Shown here: positions 46,239 to 56,042 of the stretch, piece by piece
Numbering within the stretch: position 1 is the first letter of the stretch
How the letters are laid out: each line of letters starts with the position of its first letter
Source of the DNA: Sphingobium amiense
Lineage (GTDB): Bacteria > Pseudomonadota > Alphaproteobacteria > Sphingomonadales > Sphingomonadaceae
Assembly: GCF_003967075.1 (NCBI RefSeq)
Contig: NZ_AP018664.1
Location: forward strand, 992,001-1,056,000
DNA: 64,000 bases
Reading direction: 5' to 3'
Notes under the pieces: model-generated
Told to the model about the DNA's origin: nothing
The model's database searches: none
What the model saw: the letters and a program-made list of their open reading frames with translations, nothing else
Position numbers and translations under genes: made by a program

Positions 46239-46901
46239 CTATGACGCCAGCCTTTGCAGTCTGTGGTGCACCTCGTTCGCTTCGTCGATCGTGTCATAGA
46301 AAACGAGGCTTCCGCCATAGACCACGGCGCCCCGGCGGCAATATTGTCGGAGCGTCCCCGGATCGTGCGAGATCATGATCAACGTTGCATTATCGCGCCT
46401 GTGGAGCAGCGCTTCTTCGCACCGAATACGGAAGCGCTCGTCACCCGCGCCCGTGATTTCGTCGACCAGATAGCATTCGAAGTCGATGGCCAACGAAATG
46501 CCGAAAGCGAGGCGCGCGACCATGCCTGCAGAATAGGTTCCAACAGGCTGATATAGATAGGCGCCGAGCTGCGCGAAATCCTCCACATAGTCGAGCACCG
46601 CCTGCTCGGAATGGTTATACAGGCGCGATATGAAGCGCGCATTATCGGCGCCCGTGAGATTGTGGTAGAAACAGCTTGCATAACCAATAGGCCAGGATGT
46701 GGTCATCGAACGATGAACCTTGCCCTTGGTGGGATATTCTACGCCAGCGATCATGCGCATCAGGGTTGATTTCCCGGCGCCGTTCGCCCCGCAGATGCCC
46801 AGGCTTTCGCCCTTGTGGATCTTGAAGTTGAGGTCGGCGAAAACGTGCTTTTCGAATTTCCGTATATGGTACGTCTTAGAGACGTTTTCAAATTCGATCA
46901 T
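46239..46901 (-). CDS. kpsT: Capsule ABC transporter ATP-binding protein (KpsT/CtrD family)
   Basis: A 220-residue ABC ATPase: Walker A GANGAGKST (38-46), a diverged signature YSAGMVARLAFG and Walker B CYLVDEI. The length and the short loop before the signature match KpsT. It energises export with the KpsM-type permease encoded 7 kb downstream on the same strand. The open frame reaches 46982, but family alignment (MIEFENVSKTYH) fixes the start at 46901. Confidence 0.92.
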   Translation of the reverse strand: MIEFENVSKTYHIRKFEKHVFADLNFKIHKGESLGICGANGAGKSTLMRMIAGVEYPTKGKVHRSMTTSWPIGYASCFYHNLTGADNARFISRLYNHSEQAVLDYVEDFAQLGAYLYQPVGTYSAGMVARLAFGISLAIDFECYLVDEITGAGDERFRIRCEEALLHRRDNATLIMISHDPGTLRQYCRRGAVVYGGSLVFYDTIDEANEVHHRLQRLAS

Positions 46902-46957
46902 GCTAAGGCTTTCTTGTCCGTCTTTCTGGCGATGGGCCGGAATGATTGGCAGCAGGG

Positions 46958-47854
46958 CTATGCGCTTCTTTCGGACGCGCAATCCTCAAGCACGGCGCAA
47001 AACTCCTGTCGATCACGAGGCGTGTTGTAGATGCGAACCGGGGCCAGTTCAATCAGCTTGAGCAGTCGCAGCATCGTCAAAATCTCGCGGAAGCGCGCCG
47101 GCGTAAACCGCCAGGCGCGAGCATCGATGAAATGATCTTCCCCATCCTCATAGGTTCTGATCGCGGCCCTGATCTGATCCCTGATCGCCGTCTCGTCGAG
47201 CGCGCCATGGTCGCTGGCCCAATGGCGACACGGATCATTGTGGGTCGCAAGCGCCCGCTGTTCGATAGCCGTCGCCATTGCGTGTCGCGCGCGCGGCGGG
47301 CGATGGGCCTGCACAATATCTGCAATGGAACTTTCGCCAAGAAGCGCGTCTGAAGAGAAGCGTTTGTCGGAGACGATCAGGTAATAGCGTCCGCCGGGCA
47401 CGAGCAGCCGGGAAGCCATTCTGAGATGACCAATGAGATCGGGTTGATATTCTATGACGTGACTGGAGAAAAGCGTATCGAACGTCCGGTCGATCGCATC
47501 GAGGCCATCGGGATAATCTATATTTTCGGGGCAATTGCTAATGTCCAGCCCGCGCGCTTGGCTGCGCGCCCGCAGCGCACTCGCATCGAGAAGGTCGGCG
47601 TATGAAATGGAAATCCCGTCCAACGCCGGGGCGCAGCCTGGGCCGATCTCCAGTATCTCACCCCTCTCCTTAAAGACCATCTCGGACAGAAAGCCCTCCC
47701 GCGTGTCCGCGAGCGTAGCGATGCGCCCTTCATCGATACCAAAAGTGGCATGATGGGCCTTTGCCTCCTCCGCGGTGAAAGCCGCCAAATCGGAGTGTAA
47801 CTCTCGATAGAGCACGGAATTGAATTCCGGGAGAAGGGTAGGCCTGTCTGGCAT
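46958..47854 (-). CDS. SAM-dependent methyltransferase with N-terminal YR-type motif
   Basis: A 298-residue protein. Residues 10-45 (VLYRELHSDLAAFTAEEAKAH..FGIDEGR) resemble the short Y..HSDL..EA..H...G..EGR domain common in polysaccharide loci. A class I methyltransferase core follows: EILEIGPGCAP, FDTLFSSHVIEYQPDLIGHL and LVPGGRYYLIVSDKRFSSD. The later part (HNDPCRHW..DARAWRFTPARFREIL) parallels the methyltransferase at 59327-60106, so the two are paralogues. It probably methylates a glycan residue. Confidence 0.83.
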   Translation of the reverse strand: MPDRPTLLPEFNSVLYRELHSDLAAFTAEEAKAHHATFGIDEGRIATLADTREGFLSEMVFKERGEILEIGPGCAPALDGISISYADLLDASALRARSQARGLDISNCPENIDYPDGLDAIDRTFDTLFSSHVIEYQPDLIGHLRMASRLLVPGGRYYLIVSDKRFSSDALLGESSIADIVQAHRPPRARHAMATAIEQRALATHNDPCRHWASDHGALDETAIRDQIRAAIRTYEDGEDHFIDARAWRFTPARFREILTMLRLLKLIELAPVRIYNTPRDRQEFCAVLEDCASERSA

Positions 47855-47893
47855 TATACCATCATTTTAGGACCGGATGGCCTGCTTGTCTGC

Positions 47894-50800
47894 TCAATAT
47901 CGCAAACCTGCCAAGTTGATACCGAAGTCCTCGCGATCATAGGGCAAATGTGGTGAATAATAAGGGTCGATCGTTAGCTTTTCCTTCCAGCGATCCCGCA
48001 TGAATTTCACCTCGGCTGCGGCGCGCGCCATCTTTTCGGGCGTGTCTTCTGCGCCTCGAGAGATGCTCTCATGATGGAACAGTTTGGCGAAAGGCGTAAA
48101 GAGATTCCGGTATCCCGCCTCGCGGACGCGAAGGCAGAAATCTACGTCATTGAAGGCGACTGTCAGCCTTTCTTCCAGGCCGCCCACTTCCTCGAAAACC
48201 TCTCGACGCACGAACAGGCACGCGGCGGTAACGGCGGACAGATTTTGGTGGACCTGCAAGCGGTTGAAATAGCCCGCCGCGTCATGCGGGAAATATTTGT
48301 GCGAATGCCCCGCGCATCCGCCGAGACCCACTATCACGCCTGCATGCTGGATGGACATGTCTGGGTAGTAGAGTTTGGCTCCTACGCAGCCGATGTCTTT
48401 TTTCAACGCCCATGACGTCATTTCCTCGATCCAATCGGGCGTTATGACCTCAATATCATTGTTGACCAATGCAATGACCGAACCGCAGGCGTGTTCGACA
48501 GCGAAATTATTGATCTTAGAATAATTGAATGGGTGAGGATAAGGAACAACTTTTACGTTTTCGTAGGACGCTAGAGAAGAGAAATATTCGAACGTGCTTT
48601 TTTCCGATGACCCATTATCTACTATAATGATTTCATAATTATCATAGGTGGAATTCTTCAAGATGGAGTCGACGGCAATCTTGAGAACGTCGGCCTTATC
48701 GCGCGTTGGAATGATGAGAGAGACAAGCGGGGCCTCCTCCGGCAACGCGTAGCGCACCCGGTAATGATGCACGCCTTTTAGCACCTCTACCTTGCCTGCC
48801 TGGCCGGTTCGGGTGAGATGCTCGCGAACGGCCGCTTCGCCGGTTCGCAGCACATAGTCCTTTTCCTCATTGTCGAGAGCGGTTGAACCGGTGAGGGCGC
48901 GCCAATGATACAATATTTGAGGAATGTGAACGACTTGCTTGGGTTGCAGCTTTTCGATTATGCGTAGAATAAGATCGTGATCCTGACTGCCTTCAAAACC
49001 GGTTCGCCATCCTCCGACCTCTCGAACCAGGTCCGCGCGCATCACGGTGAGATGGTTCACATAATTTTGAGCCAGCAACAATTCAGGCGAATAGTCAGGC
49101 TTGAAATAGGGATCGAAGCGCTGACCGCGTTCGTCCAGCTTGTCCTCATCGGAATAGATCAACCCTGCCGATGGATGTGCCGCGAGATATTCCGCGACGG
49201 CAAGGAGCGCTTGGGGCGCCAGCGTATCGTCGTGATCGAGCATGGCTATCCAGCTTCCAGTAGCGAGTTCGAGCGCGCTGTTGGAAGCTCTGCAGATGTG
49301 GCCGTTGGTCGAGCGGTGCACGACCTTAATACGGCGATCCTCGATCGCCGCCTCGTCAATGATCCGTCTGACATGAGGATGGGTCGATGCATCATCGGCT
49401 ATGCAAAGTTCCCAATTTTCGTAGACTTGCTCCCTGACGCTGGTGATCATTTCACCCAGGGCAGTCGCGGAAGGATTGTAGGTTGGCACGATGATGCTGA
49501 TCAGCGGGCGATCCGCTAATGCCTCATAGCGCTTCTTTAATTCCTCGCGACCTGGTGCGCCCTGAGGCTCGTTGCGCGAAATCCAGTGATTGTAGCTGGC
49601 GTCGGTTATCGGCGAGAGTATACGTGTCAGGGCCATCGCCGCGGGTGTTTCCGGTCGGCGGCTCGCTTCCATCGCGAAGCGCAGGAGCAGAGACGCCCCG
49701 CCTGCCTGATCGATCCCGCCAAATTCTTCTGTAAAATAGGTTTCGGTGGTCAATGGCATGGCTTCCATCAGCGAGATGCTGGCGGTGCCAGTGGTCGCTG
49801 CAGGGTCCCATCTGATCGCGACGAGACGGCGTGGAGCCGCAATTGTGGCGCGATGAAACCCGTTGAGATCAGGACTGAGCGGAATGGAATTGCCTTCGGC
49901 GAAGCCTTCCCCGTAATCTAGATAAAGCTGCCCCGTTGTGGCATGACCATCAATGGATGCGCGGAAACGCAGGGCGAGCAGATCGTCTTCGATCGCAGGG
50001 CCGACCGGTGTTAACGAAACCCATGGATCGTTGCCTGTAAACTCGATCATATGACCTTCGGAGCCGAGCTGCATGTCGTTGCTCGTCAAGATCTCCAGAT
50101 TAAGGCCAATCTGTTCGAGCCGATCATGAAGCGAGGCAAGATTCTTCGCGTCGCTCTCGCCTGTTGCCAGTCGCAGGCGGCGCACCACTTCGGGCACAGA
50201 CCAGGACAGCTTGCGGCCGCTTAAGGCGTGGGCGATGGCTGGTTGGGTCAGCGCCGCTGCTATCATGGCCGAAATATCAAGCGATGACGCGTTTTCGATC
50301 AACAGCTTCTCGGTTGCCCACGCAGGAACGGCCGGCGGCATCTGTGCTTTGACGAACCGGCCGTCCATCGCAGCATAGGCGACCTTGGCGGCGAATTCGG
50401 GAGAAACGAGGAAATCGCAGATGGATTCGGCCAAAGGTGTATCGGGGCGGGCCTTGATGACATCTTCGGATTCCGGCGCGCGCTGCAGGAACAGAAGATA
50501 GCAATTCTGAAGATCTTCGCGGCAGGTCGATGCCTTGAGCCGAGGCTTGGCGATTTTTGCGGCGAGAGGAGCGAGGACGGCCGCCTGACCTTCGCCGAGG
50601 GATTCGTCGAGCAGATTGGCGAGGATCGGGTAGCCCAGGCAGAATGCCAGTAAAGGTGCGAGATCCTGAATTTCAGCGAGGGCGTCTTCATCATGCTCAC
50701 GCGGGAGAAGCAGGGCGGCCGCCCAACGTCGCAGATCACCCGTCACGGGACCGCTGAACAGGCTCGCATGTAGTCGCCCTTCTATGAAGGCGCTGATGTC

Positions 50801-51055
50801 GGACCGAAATTCTTCAGATGAGAAAAACGCCCGGATCAGCGTCGCTCGATCAAGGCCCAGCTTTTCCTCGATGACGGCGTCGGCTTCATGCTTCCGGCCC
50901 AGAATCAGGCGATAGCAGTTCGCGACATCCTCTTCGGTGGCTGCCGCTGCCAGTCCCATGGCATTGGCTTGAGAAATTGACTGTTTGGCAGATACCGGCG
51001 ACGTCGACAGGAATCTTTTCATTCGGCGAACTACACGCTGCATTCGGTACTCCAT
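47894..51055 (-). CDS. Large glycosyltransferase with two GT2 domains and DUF4214-like N-terminus
   Basis: A 1,053-residue protein. Residues 40-90 and 175-225 contain DUF4214-like repeats (CYRLILGR..FFSSEEFRSD; CYLLFLQRAP..FLVSPEFAAK). A beta-rich middle domain lies around 330-440. Two GT2 domains follow: one from ISIIVPTYNPSATALGEMI with DHDD and SDEDK motifs (about 515-730), another from VSLIIPTRDKADVLKIAVD with NNDIEV and a C-terminal NDVDFCLRVREAGY (about 790-1010). It should polymerise or extend the glycan using two sugar donors. It is divergent to the plus-strand operon. Confidence 0.88.
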   Translation of the reverse strand: MEYRMQRVVRRMKRFLSTSPVSAKQSISQANAMGLAAAATEEDVANCYRLILGRKHEADAVIEEKLGLDRATLIRAFFSSEEFRSDISAFIEGRLHASLFSGPVTGDLRRWAAALLLPREHDEDALAEIQDLAPLLAFCLGYPILANLLDESLGEGQAAVLAPLAAKIAKPRLKASTCREDLQNCYLLFLQRAPESEDVIKARPDTPLAESICDFLVSPEFAAKVAYAAMDGRFVKAQMPPAVPAWATEKLLIENASSLDISAMIAAALTQPAIAHALSGRKLSWSVPEVVRRLRLATGESDAKNLASLHDRLEQIGLNLEILTSNDMQLGSEGHMIEFTGNDPWVSLTPVGPAIEDDLLALRFRASIDGHATTGQLYLDYGEGFAEGNSIPLSPDLNGFHRATIAAPRRLVAIRWDPAATTGTASISLMEAMPLTTETYFTEEFGGIDQAGGASLLLRFAMEASRRPETPAAMALTRILSPITDASYNHWISRNEPQGAPGREELKKRYEALADRPLISIIVPTYNPSATALGEMITSVREQVYENWELCIADDASTHPHVRRIIDEAAIEDRRIKVVHRSTNGHICRASNSALELATGSWIAMLDHDDTLAPQALLAVAEYLAAHPSAGLIYSDEDKLDERGQRFDPYFKPDYSPELLLAQNYVNHLTVMRADLVREVGGWRTGFEGSQDHDLILRIIEKLQPKQVVHIPQILYHWRALTGSTALDNEEKDYVLRTGEAAVREHLTRTGQAGKVEVLKGVHHYRVRYALPEEAPLVSLIIPTRDKADVLKIAVDSILKNSTYDNYEIIIVDNGSSEKSTFEYFSSLASYENVKVVPYPHPFNYSKINNFAVEHACGSVIALVNNDIEVITPDWIEEMTSWALKKDIGCVGAKLYYPDMSIQHAGVIVGLGGCAGHSHKYFPHDAAGYFNRLQVHQNLSAVTAACLFVRREVFEEVGGLEERLTVAFNDVDFCLRVREAGYRNLFTPFAKLFHHESISRGAEDTPEKMARAAAEVKFMRDRWKEKLTIDPYYSPHLPYDREDFGINLAGLRY

Positions 51056-51216
51056 CAGACCGGTATTCCACTCGGCGCTTAGTGACGCATTGTTGCTCGA
51101 CGGCGCCTAAGCCGTATCGCTCAGGTCAACATGATCCCGCAATCTCGATTTTGTGGCACAGGCAAAAATCATCGCCTCATCGCAAGAGATCCAAATTTGC
51201 GATACAGCTATGGTCC

Positions 51217-51771
51217 TTAAATCCGCTCAGCCATATGCTTCTTGGGCATGTTTCGCTCGCGCGCCATGCCCGCCATGACCGCTTTAGCCACCTCAGCAGG
51301 GCCTATTTCGCGCAAGCAAGCCTTGTCATGGTGACATTGAGCAAGCCGATCCAAATGGCAGGGCGAACACCAGATCGCTCTTGAAATGATGGTCACATTC
51401 GGCCCGATCGGTCGCCATTCCGCCCGCTGATGCGATCCGCCGAAGACGCATACAGTCGGTATGCCGAGCCGCGCGGCGAGATGGGCAATTCCTGAATTGT
51501 TGCCGATGACGCACGAAGCCCTGCCTAGGGCTGCTTCCACGACTGCCCAAGCATAGCGGCCGCAATCGTTAAAGACACGCGCCGCGTCCAGGCTACGGAC
51601 GATCTCGTCGGCTCGCATAGCCTGGGACTGCGTGCCAATGACACGGATCAGGACCTCGGCGGGCAGGCTTTCAAGAAGCAATTGAATAAGCGCGGAATAG
51701 GAGGCGCCAGGCCAGTCGCGGACAAGGCTGTTCGAAAAAGGTGAGACGATGATCTCCAGCGGCTCGCTCAC
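51217..51771 (-). CDS. GT9 C-terminal domain protein (half of a split glycosyltransferase)
   Basis: A 184-residue protein equal to only the C-terminal Rossmann domain of GT9 heptosyltransferases: donor-site motif GNNSGIAHLAARLGIPTVCVFGG and a Cys-rich end (CSPCHLDRLAQCHHDKAC). It starts at a GTG overlapping the stop of the upstream gene, which carries the N-terminal GT9 domain. The two products therefore probably assemble into one enzyme. No remains of a frameshift are apparent at the junction. Confidence 0.8.
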   Translation of the reverse strand: MSEPLEIIVSPFSNSLVRDWPGASYSALIQLLLESLPAEVLIRVIGTQSQAMRADEIVRSLDAARVFNDCGRYAWAVVEAALGRASCVIGNNSGIAHLAARLGIPTVCVFGGSHQRAEWRPIGPNVTIISRAIWCSPCHLDRLAQCHHDKACLREIGPAEVAKAVMAGMARERNMPKKHMAERI

Positions 51772-53273
51772 GCCATCACCTCGCGCAACAAGCCGGTCCT
51801 TTGCAATCGAATCGCGATCAATTCGATGAGCAGGAGCAGATATTCAGTCTGATGCAGGATGTTGGCGGAACCCTTGCGATACAGTCGGCCCCCGTAGAAG
51901 CTGAAAGGCAAGGTCCGTTTCCATCGGTTTGCCCAGATGCGGGCTTCGAAACGCGCACCCCTCGCCCCTACATCAAAAGCAAGATTGGGCACTGTTGGAC
52001 CGGTTATGATCTCTTGGCGGACCGCCTGTCCATCGAGCGTTATGTCAATGAGAAAGGATGCCGAAGATCGGCCCCGGCCAACCTCCATCAGGGGTTCGAA
52101 GATATAGGACCCCTGTGGTAGATCGCGATAAGGACCCCAAATGAGCGCGCCACGCTTGGGTCGGCCGCTGCCATCATAGCCGAGCCGGAAATCATTACGC
52201 AGGCAAACCGAAGCGGACCCGAAGTCCCCATGGCTCAACCGATCCTCAAGCGACGTTTCGGGGCCGTGACGATTGAAATCCACAGGTAGGAAGATGTCGA
52301 GAAAGGGAAAATCGCTTTGCATTCCCAGACCAGCCTTCACATTTGCCTGAAGGTCCGAAAGCAGAAAGCGTGTGTCAGGGTCCGTACGCAGATCAATAGC
52401 CAGATCGTAGCTTTCGGCTACGCTATCTTCGAACAACGCTTTCTTGCCGTGCACGTCGATCACTTCTTCGCTCGCATTGCGCGGAAAGACGTCGAATGCC
52501 ACGACCCGGTCGACCAAGCCCGAATTGACGGCCATCTCCTCGTTCCACGACCCTACGACCAGCGTTATGTGCGAATGCGGAAACAGGGCGCGAACACGTT
52601 CAATCGCCGGCAGGCCCATGATGAAGTCGCCGAGATGATCGAGCTTGAGGAGGAGAATATTAGCGCATCTCCTGGCTTGCGGCGCTTCAACGCGAGTGCG
52701 CGGGAGGAAAAAAAAGTCATCTCTTGATGAAGCATTCCCGGCTTCCCCTTCCGGTGTGACCGACCATAGCGGAGCCTCAATCTTTTGCAGGACAGCGACA
52801 ATGTCGCTCGATCCCATCGGCGGGCGTGCGTCAGACCGACCATAGTCATAACCGCGATCATCGTCACTGACGAGGCGGAGCCGGTAGCTGTTGGGCGGGA
52901 GTGCCTCCTCTATCTCCTTAACCAGCGCAGCAGGCGTATAAAGCCGTCGATTCCGCCGGTCCCAAGGGGATGGCAGCATGATCTGGCGATCATAAAGAAA
53001 CGCGTGGGGCACGGTGACGATCAAATGCCCGTCGAGCGTAGTTGAGGCGAACCATTGCTGGATCGCCTGTCGATAGTTGTCGATCGTTTGCAGGAGGCGG
53101 TCGGCAATGACCAGATCGTGCACCTCTCCTTCGACATGATTTGGAGCGGCATCAATCACCAGCTCGGACCCGCGGGTTTGGACAATTGCGCTGACAAGCT
53201 CCCGAAGCTCCCGGACCCGCGCACTGTTCCTGGCCGACGAAGCGGCGGAACCTTGATGATGCACTCTGTTCAT
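51768..53273 (-). CDS. Methyltransferase-like / GT9 N-terminal domain fusion
   Basis: About 501 residues from the ATG at 53273 (the frame is open to 53414; an earlier ATG at 53318 lacks a ribosome binding site). Residues about 20-165 resemble the C-terminal part of a methyltransferase (VHDLVIADRLLQTI...GHLIVTVPHAF). From about 205 the GT9 acceptor domain begins: ILLLKLDHLGDFIMGLPAIERVRALFPHSH. A beta-rich domain (about 345-480) takes the place of the second GT9 domain, which is encoded by the overlapping downstream gene. Confidence 0.72.
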   Translation of the reverse strand: MNRVHHQGSAASSARNSARVRELRELVSAIVQTRGSELVIDAAPNHVEGEVHDLVIADRLLQTIDNYRQAIQQWFASTTLDGHLIVTVPHAFLYDRQIMLPSPWDRRNRRLYTPAALVKEIEEALPPNSYRLRLVSDDDRGYDYGRSDARPPMGSSDIVAVLQKIEAPLWSVTPEGEAGNASSRDDFFFLPRTRVEAPQARRCANILLLKLDHLGDFIMGLPAIERVRALFPHSHITLVVGSWNEEMAVNSGLVDRVVAFDVFPRNASEEVIDVHGKKALFEDSVAESYDLAIDLRTDPDTRFLLSDLQANVKAGLGMQSDFPFLDIFLPVDFNRHGPETSLEDRLSHGDFGSASVCLRNDFRLGYDGSGRPKRGALIWGPYRDLPQGSYIFEPLMEVGRGRSSASFLIDITLDGQAVRQEIITGPTVPNLAFDVGARGARFEARIWANRWKRTLPFSFYGGRLYRKGSANILHQTEYLLLLIELIAIRLQRTGLLREVMA

Positions 53274-53456
53274 TCCTGTAATTGCCGTGGGTAGCCCGCC
53301 CTGCTTTAGACGCTGCATCGCAGCAGGTCGAGAGCCATGTCGGAAACGTGCGATGGACCTTCTGAACCTGAACAAGTATGGCCTGCGATCACCGGAGCGA
53401 TCGAGACGGTGCACTCGATATCAGCGTTCGGTGATAAATTGGAAGGCCAGTTGTGA

Positions 53457-56042
53457 ATGCCCGCTTTTAGCCCGGACGGGTTCCCCTCGTCGGAGGATTT
53501 ATCCTTCCTTTATCGAATTGCACTTGGCCGGGAGCCAGTGTCGGCGGAGGTCGAGGCCGGTCTTTGCAGACCGATGGCCAAGAGCGTCCCCGCATTGTTC
53601 CAGAGCGCCGAATTTCGTTCATTGCGGAGCCGCGTAGTCCGTCGTTTGCCGATCGAAGGCGGTTCTTATGATGTCGCACCGGACGAAAGTTTGGCGGGCT
53701 GGGCGGCCTATTTCTTCCCCTTGACCATGACCACGCGCGAACAGGTGCGCGGCGCTGGCGATTGGGCGCAACTGTTCGAATTGCTGTTTTGCGACCGGCG
53801 GTTCCGCAGGCGGATCGCGCGCGAATGGCGCGGGCTTTCCATGCGGGCCTTTATCGCCGGGTTGAAGGCGCTTCGGAAATCTTCTGCGCATGTAATCGGC
53901 GCGGTTGAATCCTGGTCCGGCAGCGACGTCATCGGCTGGGCTGTTGATCGGCGCGATCCTGACAAGCCGCTGCTCGTCGAACTGCATCTGAATGGTCGCT
54001 TTATAGCAGCGGCACGTACTGGCACGAGGCCCCACAGGATGGGCGAGGGGTGGGGGGGCAGAGGGCTGGTCGGCTTCCAGATGCGGATAACCCCTGAGGC
54101 GTTGGAAGGCCGTAAAGGGCTGGCCGAGGTGCGCGAGGCTTCAACCGGCCTCGTGATTGGCCGCTTTGAAACGCATGACTTCCGTTCGCCACCGCTTGAT
54201 GCCATTGCTCAAGTCCGCGGTGAACTCACCCGACTTCGGAGCCTGCTGGACAGCATCGAAGGCAAGCTTCCAGGCTTTAATATGGCGCTCGGCTATTCGA
54301 TCGAGAGTTATGACGATTATTTTCGGGCTTATTATGCGCCGGTGCACCGGGCGATCGCTCCGGGCGCCTCCAGATTGGACATGTGCGTCCTGGTCGATGC
54401 GACCCATGCGAGCGCGCGCGAACTGGAGCAAACATTGGTGAGCCTTGCGGGGCAGGAGAGCAGGCCAGCCCAGATCGCTGTAATCTATAGCGGCAATGAT
54501 CTAAAGCTTGAGTTGGAGATGACGATTGATGTTGCCCGACGTCAGCAGGCAAGCACCGAAATCATAGCGCGTTTGACCGGCACGGGTGGGAAGGCTGACG
54601 CCATCAATGCCTTAGTGGCCGCCAACAATGCCGAGCATATGCTGCTGCTACCAGCCGGCTGTTGCCTTACGCCGGACGCGGTGTCGATATTTGCAACCGC
54701 CCTCAATAGCGCGACCATGGCCTATTCGGATTCGGATCGACTGGAGGGCGAGCCCTGGTTGATCGGTCCCCGGCATATCGATCCGTCTTTTCGCAGTGTC
54801 TTCGATCGCACACTGAACCTTCAGCAGGATCAATGTGGCCCGGTCCTCGCGATCCGCCGCGACCATCTAATGGTTCATTCCATGCGTTCCGCGTTCAACA
54901 ATGCACTGGGTCTCGATCTGGTGTTGCGCAGCGCGGAAGCGGGCGCGCAGCTGAGGCACATTCCGCGAGTGCTTTATCATTTAAACTCGGCAACGGGAGA
55001 ACTGAGCTTGGAGGACCGCTTGGCGGTCGTTCGGGACCATCTCGCGCGAGTGGAGCCGCAGGTTGCTGCGTCGCCACTCGAAGATATCTTGAAAGCGCCA
55101 ACCCAAGCATTGCGCGTTCATTGGCCGGTGGGCAGCGGAACGAAGGCTGCTATCATCATTCCGACACGCGACCGGCTCGACCTGCTCATGCCCTGTCTGG
55201 GTAGCATTGAAGCATCGCTGCCGAACAACCAGGTCGAGCTGCAACTCATCATTGTCAACAACCGCAGCGAGGCGCAGGAAACCAAGGATTTTCTCGCGCG
55301 GGCCGCACGCATGCCGCAAGTGCAGGTCATTGATCACGACGGTGCCTTCAATTGGGCCGCTATGAACAATCGCGCGGTAGAGGGCATCGACGCCGACGTC
55401 TTCATTTTCCTGAACAATGATACGGTTGTGCTGTCGCCCGATTGTTGGGATGAACTGTGCAGTCAGGCATTGCGGAAAGAGGTTGGAGCGGTGGGCGCTC
55501 GCCTACTATATGAAGATGGCACCGTCCAACATGCTGGCGTCGTGATGGATGAGTGGCATAGTTTTGCAAGCCATGAAGGGGTCGGTGATGCGTCGACCGA
55601 TCCCGGTTATCTGGATCGCCATCTGCTGGTTCGGGAAGTTTCTATGGTCACTGGGGCCTGTCTAGCCACGCGATCCGAAATTTTCCGCGAGGCGGGCGGA
55701 TTCGACGTGGCCACCTTTCCTGTCGAAGGCAATGACACCGACTATTGCTTGCGACTGCGTTCCATGGGCTTGAAAATTCTTTATGACGGTCAGGCCTGTC
55801 TCTATCATTTCGAGTCACGGTCACGCGGCTATAATGATGACGAAGCGAAGCAGCGGCGGGCCTTCATTGCTACGCAGGCTTTGCGCGAGCGCTGGGCGAA
55901 GCAGTTCGAAAGAGATCCCTATTATAATCCGCACTTCGATCGTCTGGCTCCCGCGTTCAAGCGGTTGCAGGCGCCTCGGCCAGTCAGCTTTCATAACGGA
56001 CATGTCCTGGCGGCTAACGGAAGGGTAGGCGGCGAGCGATGA
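53457..56042 (+). CDS. Glycosyltransferase GT2 with DUF4214-like N-terminus
   Basis: An 861-residue protein. Residues 12-55 (LSFLYRIALGRE..ALFQSAEFRSLRS) are a DUF4214-like unit shared with the large minus-strand glycosyltransferase. A middle region (300-540) looks like a degenerate GT2 domain with ADAINALVAANNAEHMLLLPAG. A complete GT2 domain follows from AAIIIPTRDRLDLLMPCLGS with NNDTVVLSP and GNDTDYCLRLRSMG (about 560-800). It probably adds sugars to the polysaccharide backbone. It opens the plus-strand operon; a GTG one codon earlier could also be the start. Confidence 0.86.
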   Translation: MPAFSPDGFPSSEDLSFLYRIALGREPVSAEVEAGLCRPMAKSVPALFQSAEFRSLRSRVVRRLPIEGGSYDVAPDESLAGWAAYFFPLTMTTREQVRGAGDWAQLFELLFCDRRFRRRIAREWRGLSMRAFIAGLKALRKSSAHVIGAVESWSGSDVIGWAVDRRDPDKPLLVELHLNGRFIAAARTGTRPHRMGEGWGGRGLVGFQMRITPEALEGRKGLAEVREASTGLVIGRFETHDFRSPPLDAIAQVRGELTRLRSLLDSIEGKLPGFNMALGYSIESYDDYFRAYYAPVHRAIAPGASRLDMCVLVDATHASARELEQTLVSLAGQESRPAQIAVIYSGNDLKLELEMTIDVARRQQASTEIIARLTGTGGKADAINALVAANNAEHMLLLPAGCCLTPDAVSIFATALNSATMAYSDSDRLEGEPWLIGPRHIDPSFRSVFDRTLNLQQDQCGPVLAIRRDHLMVHSMRSAFNNALGLDLVLRSAEAGAQLRHIPRVLYHLNSATGELSLEDRLAVVRDHLARVEPQVAASPLEDILKAPTQALRVHWPVGSGTKAAIIIPTRDRLDLLMPCLGSIEASLPNNQVELQLIIVNNRSEAQETKDFLARAARMPQVQVIDHDGAFNWAAMNNRAVEGIDADVFIFLNNDTVVLSPDCWDELCSQALRKEVGAVGARLLYEDGTVQHAGVVMDEWHSFASHEGVGDASTDPGYLDRHLLVREVSMVTGACLATRSEIFREAGGFDVATFPVEGNDTDYCLRLRSMGLKILYDGQACLYHFESRSRGYNDDEAKQRRAFIATQALRERWAKQFERDPYYNPHFDRLAPAFKRLQAPRPVSFHNGHVLAANGRVGGER

